Source of the DNA: G965279335 sp965279285
Lineage (GTDB): Bacteria; Pseudomonadota; Gammaproteobacteria; DSM-16500
Assembly: GCA_965279285.1 (NCBI GenBank)
Contig: OZ257148.1
Coordinates: 1,178,001-1,242,000 of the forward strand
DNA length: 64,000 nucleotides
Direction: 5' to 3'
In this document: piece by piece, positions 28,801 to 37,300 of the stretch
Numbering within the stretch: the stretch's first letter is position 1
Layout: every line of letters begins with the position of its first letter
The notes under the pieces: generated by a model
What the model was told of the DNA's origin: nothing
Databases searched by the model: none
The model's input: only the letters and a program-made list of their open reading frames with translations
Translations under genes and position numbers: made by a program

Positions 28801-29881
28801 AGAATTACGCAGTTTGAATGGGCACACGCAGGCTGTATCTAGTGTGGCATTTGATTTTAAAGGCAAACAACTGGCTACAGGGGGTTTTGACAAAACTGTG
28901 CGACTATGGGAGTCCGCAAGTGGCAAGCAATTGCACTGTTTCACAGGGCATACCTTTATTATCAGAAGTATAGTATTTGATGCGAAGGGAGAGCGCCTGG
29001 CCTCCGGCAGTAAGGATAACACCGTGCGAGTATGGGGGATTTCGGTCGGTAAGGAATTACGTTTGCTGAAAGGGCATACAGATCAAGTGACAAGTGTTGC
29101 CTGGGATGCGAAGGGAGAGCGCCTGGCCTCTGGGAGTTGGGATAAGACTGTGCGAGTGTGGGAAGTGGCGAGCGGTAAAGAACTGCGCTGTTTTGAAGGT
29201 CATACACGCCCTGTGTCGAGTGTTGCTTGGAATACCAAGGGCGATTGTCTAGCCTCTGGCAGTGAGGATCATAGTGTGCGTCTTTGGGATGCAATAACTG
29301 GAAAAGAACTGCGCTCGTTGCATGGACATACAATGTTTGTGACTAGTGTTGTCTGGGATGCCAAAGGCGAGCGGCTGGCATCAGGAAGTATGGATAAAAC
29401 GGTACGGGTGTGGGAGGTGGCTAATGGTAAGGAATTATATTGTCTTGTCTTACCACAAGAAGTCAACAGTTGCAGTTGGACCAGTTTAGCTAGCGGTAAA
29501 GAATTACTTGCGGTGGCTTATGAAGACAGTATTGCCTGCTTTGCTTTGGAGCAAATTAAAGGCAGCTATCGAGCAACGTTGTGTTGGTTGGCTACATCCG
29601 GTGCGACATTGTATACACTTGGTTTAAATTTTACAGGTATGAAAGGGTTAAATGCAGCGAACTGTGAATTGTTGCAGCAACGTGGTGCGATTGGAAAACC
29701 AGAATCGTTAGCCGATGAAAAAAACGCAGCTTCTCCCAGTTCCGCTCAATTAGTTATTCAACATTCTCCAATTTTTTCAGCATCTCCTAAAGATAATAAA
29801 CAAGCGATTGAAATTGATAACGCTGCTGCGGATAAACCAAAAAATGATTCCTCCTGCGCACCGTGTTGTTCACTCATGTAA
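25886..29881 (+). CDS. Array gene 7: NACHT-pentapeptide-WD40 protein, CSLM CaaX box
   Basis: 1331 residues. ATG with CAGGAGAAAAT upstream. NACHT NTPase with Walker A near 96 and Walker B FIFVLDGYDE; pentapeptides ANLSG, ALFDN, TQLQK, ANLED. 14 WD40 d-strands by my count, ITLFETE to IACFAL. Blades alternate between AFD- and AWD-type b-strands, so segments from two paralog types appear mixed. Closing motif GLNAANCELLQQRGAIGKP; tail QLVIQHSPIFSAS; C-terminus SSCAPCCSLM (CSLM is a CaaX box). Two palindromic elements are inserted in frame: 26051-26101 after the N-terminal segment, and 26831-26900, the longest in the array, read as a Pro/Ser/Glu-rich stretch (TPSSGAARHLLPEGEG). Confidence 0.92.
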   Translation: MFTTIQEGIQAIQKQVLSDTSPEYALYIPAQGKRTTYATEDAFDLHQAVSEFLKFMIPSPLLGEGGRRPDEGLQKDSKDQKTPIVDNGRKILLLLGDTGSGKSLFCQDLIARLWQNYKLGNPIPLFISLARLQDPIENAIEETLAAYGFSAEQIATLKKEQQFIFVLDGYDEIHQFKNLYVTNKLNEWNARTIITCRSQYLYYLSDADKHFMPFHGEKRQPQLLQQFYVAPFSEKEIVAYVRQYEKLNANAVTIASASSLDIKDQKSDAKSVEIPKPVLYQQLVSIPGLQTLITTPFLLHLAVEALPDILVKYRNPQSSAFPTPSSGAARHLLPEGEGSQLKLTQAALYDVFIERWFKRQESKLKTSKHIDEKAADPKPNFWKFCKELAVTMRAQNVMLINYTPEKVSKFASATAQAKLNPWKQFFNNDEETELLRSACPIRKLGPNQYGFIHASLIEYFATRAMYEEVILQQSSPQPAITIIANQDSRDDKLSIDAKDQKTQSSRQANLSPLPQSTLYQSPITKQNNMIQFLADRVQESEVFKNKLFEAIESSKKDERYAISAANGITALNCAEVNFNGLDFKGIKIPGANLSGALFDNTQLQKANLEDVNFQGAWLREANLSGANATNIHFGEWPWIRMESSVQACCYSPDGRWLAVANSKIITLFETETNRLIRTFETDTTGIFNSVNSIAFDAKSERLVSGSEDKTVRLWEVATGKELRCFKGHTADVNSVTFDSKGKWLASGSKDNTIRLWEAASGKQLHCLIDHASAINCVAFDAKSERLASGGRDKIIRLWEVVSGKEIHRFSGHTDYVNCVAFDSKGEWLASGSDDETVRLWEVVSGKEIRRFSGHTGPIYCVAFDFKSERLASGSSDMTVRVWEVANGKEVRCFRGHTEGVNSIAFDTKGKQIVTGSSDKTVRIWEAVSSKELRCLSGHRGHVYSVVWDAKGERLASGSWDKSVRLWKASTGKELRSLNGHTQAVSSVAFDFKGKQLATGGFDKTVRLWESASGKQLHCFTGHTFIIRSIVFDAKGERLASGSKDNTVRVWGISVGKELRLLKGHTDQVTSVAWDAKGERLASGSWDKTVRVWEVASGKELRCFEGHTRPVSSVAWNTKGDCLASGSEDHSVRLWDAITGKELRSLHGHTMFVTSVVWDAKGERLASGSMDKTVRVWEVANGKELYCLVLPQEVNSCSWTSLASGKELLAVAYEDSIACFALEQIKGSYRATLCWLATSGATLYTLGLNFTGMKGLNAANCELLQQRGAIGKPESLADEKNAASPSSAQLVIQHSPIFSASPKDNKQAIEIDNAAADKPKNDSSCAPCCSLM
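26051..26101. repeat. In-frame palindromic element, linker site 1 (gene 7)
   Basis: Site-1 family with a GGCC gta GGCC second stem in place of GGTC gaa GATC. The paired changes keep the stem. Read as PSPLLGEGGRRPDEGLQ. Confidence 0.8.
26831..26900. repeat. In-frame palindromic element, linker site 2 (gene 7)
   Basis: Inverted orientation of the site-1 family with an extra GC-rich loop (GGCGCTGCGCGCC), read as TPSSGAARHLLPEGEG. Longest of the in-frame insertions. Confidence 0.75.
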
Positions 29882-29924
29882 TTTATTATTTATTTTGAAT
29901 TTACTTTTTTAAAGGACTTATATT

Positions 29925-32900
29925 ATGTTCACCACCATCCAAGAAGGCATCCAAGCGATTCAAAAACAAGTATTAAGCGACACACCGCCCGAACATGCGC
30001 TTTATATTCCCGCGCAAGGCAAACGCACGACATATGCGACAGAAGATGCGTTTGATTTATATCCTGCTGTAAATGAATTTTTAAAATTTCCTGTAGTAAG
30101 CACAAGCGACCAAAAAGATTCTAAAGATCAAAAAACTCAAATTATTGATAATGGCCGCAAAGTATTATTACTATTGGGCGATGCTGGCTCCGGCAAAAGT
30201 TTATTTTGTCAGGATTTAATTGCACGTCTTTGGCAAAGTTATAAACCTGGTAATCCCATTCCCTTATTTATTTCGTTAGCACGTTTACAAGACCCAATAG
30301 ACAATGCCATTGAAGAAACACTTACAGTTTATGGATTTTCTGCAGAGCAAATCGCAACACTCAAAAAAGAACAGCAATTTATTTTTGTGTTAGATGGCTA
30401 TGATGAAATTCACCAGTTTAAAAATCTCTATGTCACCAATAAATTAAATGAATGGCAAGCTAGAACAATCATTACCTGCCGCAGCCAATATCTTTATTAT
30501 CTCAATGATACCGATAAATACTTCATGCCGTTTCATGGTGAGAAGCGCCAGCCACAATTATTACAACAATTTTATGTCGCACCATTTTCAGAAAAAGAAA
30601 TTGTGGCATATGTGAAACAATATGAAAAATTAAATAGACAAGCTGTTGTTGTGGATATTAAAGATCACAAGTCTGATATAAAAGGTGCAGAAACACCGAA
30701 ACCCGTTTTATACCAGCAATTAATTAGTATTCCTGGATTGCAATCATTAGTTACCACACCATTTTTATTGCATTTGGCTGCTGAAGCGTTACCGGATATT
30801 TTAGTCAGATATAAAGACTCAAAAGATCAAAAAAATACTGAGCAACAAAAACTTACCCAGGCCGCACTTTATGATGTCTTTATTGAGCGTTGGTTTAAAC
30901 GTCAAGAATTAAAATTAAAAACTAGCAAACATATTGATGAAAAAGCAGCGGATCCCAAGCCAAACTTCTGGAAATTCTGCAAAGAATTAGCGGTTACGAT
31001 GCGCACGCAAAATGTCACGTTAATTAATTACACACCTGAAAAAGTTTCTAAATTTGCATCTGCTACTGCACAAGCTAAATTAAATCCCTGGAAACAGTTT
31101 TTCAGCGAAGAGAAAGACGTCGAGTTATTACGCTCAGCATGTCCGATTCGCAAATTAGGACCCAATCAATATGGATTTATTCATGCATCATTAATTGAAT
31201 TTTTTGCGACACGGGCGATGTATGAGGAGGTGATTGCGCAACAACTGCCATCGGTAGTAATCAGCGCTGTAGCACCTAAAGATAGTAAAGACGAGAAATC
31301 ATTCGCTGTAAAAACCGAACAAGCAGTGCAAACAAATTTAATATCTTTGCCACAAAATACACTTTATCAATCATCAATTACTAAGCAAAATAACATGATT
31401 CAATTTTTGGCGGATCGTGTTCAGGAAAGTGAGGTGTTTAAAAATAAATTATTCGAAGCTATCGAACATTCAAAAAAAGATGAGCGATATGCTGTGGGTG
31501 CGGCAAATGCTATAACCGCACTTAATTGCGCGGAAATTAATTTTAATGGCATGGAGTTCAAGGGAATAAAAATTCCTGAAGCAAATTTAAGCGGTAGCCT
31601 TTGTGATCGCACAAACTTTCAGAATGCTGATTTACGTGGCGTGAATTTTCAAAAAACATGGTTGAGAAATGCAGATTTAAGCGGAGCAAATGTTGCTGGT
31701 ATACATTTTGGTGAACAACCTTCTATTAAACCACTTTTTTTTGGTGGGATTTTTAGTTATTCACCTGATGGTCTTTGGTTAGCAATAGCAGATGTAGACA
31801 TGTCGACAGGTAAAGAGATGGGGGTGATTACACTCTATGATATTGTTACGCGCGCAATAACTTGTTCATTTAAAGGACACACCGGTAGTAAGATATCTTG
31901 TCTTTCTTGGGATGCTAGAAGCGAACGATTGGCGTCAGGAAGTGATGATAATACAGTTAGAATATGGAATATCACTAATGGTAAAGAGTTAATTTGTTTT
32001 GCAAAACATCAATCTAAAATAAATAGTGTTGCTTGGAACCCAAGCAATTCTGATCGATTAGCTTCTGGCAGTGATGATAAAACTGTACGAATATGGGATA
32101 TCACTCAAGAAAAGGAACAATATTGTTTTGATTGGCATACAGAAGAGATAACCAGTATTTGTTGGGACCCTAAAGGTGAACGATTGGCATGCGGCAGCAA
32201 AGATCATTCGATATGGATTTGGGATGTGGCTACAGGCAAAGTTTTAAGTCATCTCATTGAGCATTCTTTAGCTGTAACTAGCGTTTCTTGGCATGGGGCA
32301 GGGAAATGGCTGGCTTCAGGAAGCGATGACAATACAGTGAGAGTTTGGGATGTGGATAGCGGTAAGGTATTGCATTGTTTGACAGGGCACTCCGATGGAG
32401 CACATGGATGGTCAGGTATCAGTAGTGTAGCTTGGGATATGAAAGGTGAGTATTTAGCATCAGCAGGCGCAGATAGAACAGTTCGCTTATGGAGTGCGGC
32501 TACCGGCAAAGAATTCCGTTGTTTGACAGGGCAGACAGAATACGTGATTTGTATTTCTTGGGATAATAAAAATCAGTGCTTAGCAAGTGGAAGTGTCGAT
32601 GGTATAAGGATATGGGAGATAGCTGCAGGAAAAGAATTACGTACTTTTAACGGCCATGAAAATTATATTTTAGACATAGCCTTGAATGTCAAGCATCAGC
32701 AGTTAGCATCTGGAAGTATTGATAAGTCTGTTCGAATATGGGAAGCAGGCACAGGTAAAATGTTGCAGTGCTTGCTAGGGCACACCGATAGAGTTGAAAG
32801 CGTAGCTTGGGATTCAAAAGGCGAGAGAGTAGCCTCTGGCAGTGGAGATGGCACTATTCGGATATGGCAGGTTATCACAGCTAAAGAATTGCAGTGCATT

Positions 32901-34169
32901 AAAGACTGTTCGATGACTATTCCTAATAAAGAATTATTATCGCAGCGTGGATATTCATCTGAAGAAGAATTTTTAAATTCACAGCCTAAAGTCGTGATAA
33001 GTGCAATAGCGTGGAATGTTAACACAAATCATTTGGCGGCTGTACACGGAGAAAATGCAATCCGTATTTGGGATGTTGTTGCTAATAAAGAATTGCGACT
33101 TATTACAGAGGTTGGAATGGTGACTTGCATTGCGTGGGATCCTAAAGGTGAGCGACTAGCTGCTGCAACTTTGAATAATGAAAATCAGAATGTAATTGTT
33201 ACTATTTGGAATGTTGTGACAGGCAATAAAATTCACAATTTAATTGCCCATAAATTTTCTGTAAATCAAATATGTTGGGAAGCTAATGGAGAGCAATTAT
33301 CAACGAGTAGCTCTGACAATACTATACGAATATGGGACGCTGCTACAGGAGCAGAATTAAAATGCTTGTCTAACATGAGTTTTTTAATTCCGAATGCAAA
33401 ACGTACTTTGGTGGCATCAACAGCGGAAACAAGTGAGCATAGCAATTACTTTGAGAGTGATGCAGACTTAAAACCCGACGATACTATTCCAATGAAAGAT
33501 AATAATATTCGAATATCATTAGCAGATTCAGGTCAAGAATTATGTCGTTTAACTTTACCGGAGAGGATCAGGCGGTTCAACTGGCTTTATACAGTCTCAG
33601 GTGAAGAATTATTAGCGGTGGTGTTTGGTAACAATATAGCTTGTTTTACTTTGCGACCACCAAAATCAACAAAGGAATCGTGGCAACCAATTTTGCATTG
33701 GCTAGTTGCATCGAGTGCCATATCATACTTGCAAGGACTCAACTTCACAAATGCTCGCGGTTTAAGTGAGGCAAATCATGAGTTCTTAATACAGCGTGAT
33801 GCGATTGAAAAACCGGCGGCCATTGAAGAGCTTCTTTCTCCTGCAGTGACTGATGAAAAAGAACATTCGCCAGGCGATATAAAAGTTGTTATTGCCGCGA
33901 CGCCACTGGGTTCTGCATCTTCTACTATGGATCATAAATCAACAACAAATACTGCTATAACACCAACTCCAGCTCAACTAGTAGTTCAGCATTCTCCAAT
34001 TTTTTCATTGCCAGCTCGTGATGCACAATTACCATCAAGTGCTGTAGCTCTATCTGATGTGAAATTGGATGCAAAACAATCAACTGCTGCTGCAGTTGAA
34101 ATAGATAACACAAATGCTGATAAACCAAAAAATGATTCTTCATGTGCACCGTGTTGTTCACTTATGTAA
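29925..34169 (+). CDS. Array gene 8: NACHT-pentapeptide-WD40 protein, CSLM CaaX box
   Basis: 1414 residues. Leader TTTTTTAAAGGA then ATG. Walker A is GDAGSGKS (Ala for the Thr seen elsewhere), residues 85-92; Walker B FIFVLDGYDE. FIHASLIEFFATRAMYEE closes the NACHT part. Pentapeptides ANLSG, SLCDR, TNFQN, ADLRG. 14 WD40 d-strands by my count, ITLYDIV to IACFTL, more diverse than in genes 3 or 9. Two blades carry long loops: SMTIPNKELLSQRGYSSEEE, and a roughly 60-residue acidic insertion before the degenerate IRISLAD. The linker after GLSEANHEFLIQRDAIEKP is long; the tail has QLVVQHSPIFSLPARD and ends SSCAPCCSLM. No palindromic element at either linker site. Its last 119 bases and the start of gene 9 belong to a 296-base stretch repeated exactly at the gene 9/10 junction. 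Confidence 0.92.
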   Translation: MFTTIQEGIQAIQKQVLSDTPPEHALYIPAQGKRTTYATEDAFDLYPAVNEFLKFPVVSTSDQKDSKDQKTQIIDNGRKVLLLLGDAGSGKSLFCQDLIARLWQSYKPGNPIPLFISLARLQDPIDNAIEETLTVYGFSAEQIATLKKEQQFIFVLDGYDEIHQFKNLYVTNKLNEWQARTIITCRSQYLYYLNDTDKYFMPFHGEKRQPQLLQQFYVAPFSEKEIVAYVKQYEKLNRQAVVVDIKDHKSDIKGAETPKPVLYQQLISIPGLQSLVTTPFLLHLAAEALPDILVRYKDSKDQKNTEQQKLTQAALYDVFIERWFKRQELKLKTSKHIDEKAADPKPNFWKFCKELAVTMRTQNVTLINYTPEKVSKFASATAQAKLNPWKQFFSEEKDVELLRSACPIRKLGPNQYGFIHASLIEFFATRAMYEEVIAQQLPSVVISAVAPKDSKDEKSFAVKTEQAVQTNLISLPQNTLYQSSITKQNNMIQFLADRVQESEVFKNKLFEAIEHSKKDERYAVGAANAITALNCAEINFNGMEFKGIKIPEANLSGSLCDRTNFQNADLRGVNFQKTWLRNADLSGANVAGIHFGEQPSIKPLFFGGIFSYSPDGLWLAIADVDMSTGKEMGVITLYDIVTRAITCSFKGHTGSKISCLSWDARSERLASGSDDNTVRIWNITNGKELICFAKHQSKINSVAWNPSNSDRLASGSDDKTVRIWDITQEKEQYCFDWHTEEITSICWDPKGERLACGSKDHSIWIWDVATGKVLSHLIEHSLAVTSVSWHGAGKWLASGSDDNTVRVWDVDSGKVLHCLTGHSDGAHGWSGISSVAWDMKGEYLASAGADRTVRLWSAATGKEFRCLTGQTEYVICISWDNKNQCLASGSVDGIRIWEIAAGKELRTFNGHENYILDIALNVKHQQLASGSIDKSVRIWEAGTGKMLQCLLGHTDRVESVAWDSKGERVASGSGDGTIRIWQVITAKELQCIKDCSMTIPNKELLSQRGYSSEEEFLNSQPKVVISAIAWNVNTNHLAAVHGENAIRIWDVVANKELRLITEVGMVTCIAWDPKGERLAAATLNNENQNVIVTIWNVVTGNKIHNLIAHKFSVNQICWEANGEQLSTSSSDNTIRIWDAATGAELKCLSNMSFLIPNAKRTLVASTAETSEHSNYFESDADLKPDDTIPMKDNNIRISLADSGQELCRLTLPERIRRFNWLYTVSGEELLAVVFGNNIACFTLRPPKSTKESWQPILHWLVASSAISYLQGLNFTNARGLSEANHEFLIQRDAIEKPAAIEELLSPAVTDEKEHSPGDIKVVIAATPLGSASSTMDHKSTTNTAITPTPAQLVVQHSPIFSLPARDAQLPSSAVALSDVKLDAKQSTAAAVEIDNTNADKPKNDSSCAPCCSLM

Positions 34170-34346
34170 TTAATATTTATTTTTAATTCACTTTTTTTAA
34201 AGGATTTTTAATATGTTCACCACTATCCAAGAAGGCATCCAGGCTATTCAAAAACAAGTATTAAGCGACACACCACCCGAACATGCACTCTACATTCCTG
34301 CGCAAGGCAAACGTACAACGTATGCGACAGAAGATGCATTTGATTT
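34051..34346 (+). repeat. 296-base exact duplicate, copy 1 (gene 8 end to gene 9 start)
   Basis: Matches 38294-38589 base for base by my reading. It covers the CaaX tail, the intergenic leader and the first 134 bases of the next gene. Marks a recent unequal crossover or gene conversion. Confidence 0.8.
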
Positions 34347-37300
34347 GCATCAAGTCGTGAGTGAGTTTTTAAAATTTGAGAGTGTTGATCGTCATTCCCG
34401 CGAAAGCGGGAATCCAGTGACTGACATAAAAGATTCAAAAAATCAAAAAACTTCCGTTGTTGATAATGGCCGTAAAGTATTATTACTATTAGGCGACACC
34501 GGCTCCGGTAAAAGTTTATTTTGTCAGGATTTGATTACACGTCTTTGGCAAAGCTATAAACCTGGGAATCCCATTCCCTTATTTATTTCGTTAGCACGCT
34601 TACACGATCCGATAGAGAATGCGATTGAAGAGACACTTACAGCTTATGGATTTTCTGCAGAGCAAATCGCAACGCTTAAAAAAGAACAGCAATTTATTTT
34701 TGTGTTGGATGGTTATGATGAAATCCATCAGTTTAAAAATTTATATGTAACTAATAAATTAAACGAATGGAACGCGAGATCAATTGTTACTTGTCGCAGT
34801 CAATATCTTTATTACCTTAGTGATACCGATAAGCACTTTATGCCGTTTCATGGCGAGAAAAGGCAGCCACAATTGTTGCAACAATTTCATGTCGCGCCAT
34901 TTTCCGAAAAAGAAATTGTGGCGTATGTGCAGCAATATGAACGGATAAATTCTGGCAATGCAGTTGCTGCAACTGTAATTGTCAGCGCTGTTGATTCTGA
35001 CGCAAAAGCAATTGTTATTACGGATGCAAAAGATGAAAAAAGTGCTGTTGCAAAAGTAGAAGCACCTAAACCCGTGTTATATCAACAATTGATTAGTATC
35101 CCTGGGTTACAAACATTAATCATTACGCCGTTTTTATTGCATCTAGCTGTTGAAGCTTTGCCAGATATTTTGGTGAAATATAAAGAAGAAGGCGATCAAA
35201 AAGACCAAAAAAATATTGAACAACAAAAGCTTACTCAAGCTGCGCTTTATGATGTCTTTATTGAGCGCTGGTTTAAGCGCCAAGAACAGAAATTAAAAAC
35301 CAGCAAGCATATCGATGAAAAAGCTGCTGATGCAAAACCTAATTTTTGGAAATTTTGTAAAGAGTTAGCCGTTACCATGCGTGCGCAAAACGTAACATTA
35401 ATTAATTACACACCAGAGAAAATTTCTAAATTTGCATCGGCGACTGGGCAAGCTAAATTAAATCCTTGGAAAACTTTTTTTAACAATGATGAAGAAACTG
35501 AATTACTACGTTCTGCGTGTCCAATTCGTAAATTAGGGCCTAATCAATATGGCTTTATTCATGCATCACTAATTGAATATTTTGCGACAAGGGCGATGTA
35601 TGAAGAGATTGTTGTACAGCAACCATCATCACAACTAGCAATAAATATTACTACTGTTCAAAATAATAATGATGGTAAAGATAATAAATTATCAATAGAT
35701 ATAAAAAATCAACAAACTCAATTGGCACAACAAGGCAATTTACCACCACTGCCGCAAAGTACGCTTTATCAAGCTTCTATTACTAAAAATAATAACATGA
35801 TCCAGTTTCTTGCTGATCGTGTTCAAGAAAGTGGAATATTTAAAAATAAATTATTCGAAGCTATCGAAATATCAAAGAAAGATGAACGTTATGCGGTGGG
35901 GGCTGCTAATGCAATTACGGCATTAAACTGTGGAGAAGTAAATTTTAATGGCATGGATTTTAGTAATGTTCGTATACCGGGTGCTAAGTTAAGCGGTTCA
36001 CTTTGTGATAACACCAATTTTTCAAATGCGAATTTAACGGATGTGAATTTTCAAGGCGCATGGCTTAGAGGGAGCAATTGGCGCAAAGCTAATCTGACTC
36101 AACTTGATTTTGGTGAATTGCCATTTATTAAGATGCAAAGCAATTTTCAGTTCATTCAATATTCTCCAAATGGTCGTTGGTTAGCGATAGAATGCAATAC
36201 CAATGCTAAGGACATCCTTATTTGCAACGCCCAAACCATACAAAACATTAATGTTTTAAAAGGGCACTCAGGTATTGTAAGGAGTGTCGCTTGGGACAGT
36301 AAGAGCGAGCGCCTGGCTTCGGGAGGTGATGATAAAATTGTACGAGTGTGGGAAGTGTCGAGTGGCAAGGAATTACGTATGCTGCAAGGGCATACGGATA
36401 GAGTGAATAGTGTCGCATGGGACAGCCAGGGTGAGCGCCTGGCATCAGGAAGTGCTGATAAGACTGTGCGAGTCTGGGAAGCAGCCAGTGGCAAGGAATT
36501 ACGTGTGCTACAAGGGCATACGGATAAAGTGAATAGTGTCGCTTGGGGCAGTCAAAGTGAGCGCTTAGCATCAGGAAGTAATGATGGTACGGTACGAGTC
36601 TGGGAAGCGGCCAGTAGCAAGGAATTACATGTGTTGCAAGCGCCATATGAAGCGTCGGTGAATAGTGTCGCATGGGATAGTCAGGGTAATCGTCTCGCAT
36701 CAGGAAGTTTTAGAGAGGTTCAAATCTGGGAAGCGGCCAGTGGCAAGGAATTACATATGCTGCAAGGGCACACGAATAGTGTGAGAAGTGTTGCTTGGGA
36801 CAGCAAAGGTGAGCGTCTGGCTTCGGGAAGTTGGGATAACACGGTACGGGTTTGGGAAGCAGCCAGTGGCAAGGAATTACGTGTGCTGCAAGGGCATACG
36901 GATAAAGTGAATAGTGTCGCATGGAACAGCCAGGGCGAGCGCCTGGCATCAGGAGGCTTCGATCACGCGCTGCGTATCTGGGAGGTGTCTAGTGGCAAGG
37001 AATTACGAGTGCTGAAGGGGCACACGGATGATGTTAATAGTGTTGCATGGGATAGTCAGGGTAATCGTCTCGCATCAGGAAGTTCTAAAGAGGTTCAAAT
37101 CTGGGAAGCGGTCAGCGGCAAGGAGTTATATGCGCTGCATGTGGATTGGGTGAGTAGTGTCGCATGGGACAGCCAGGGCAAGCGCCTGGCATCAGGAGGC
37201 TCCGATCACGCGTTGCGTATCTGGGAGGTGTCTAGTGGCAAGGAATTACGAGTGCTGAAGGGGCACACGGATAATGTGAATAGTGTCGCATGGGATAGCC

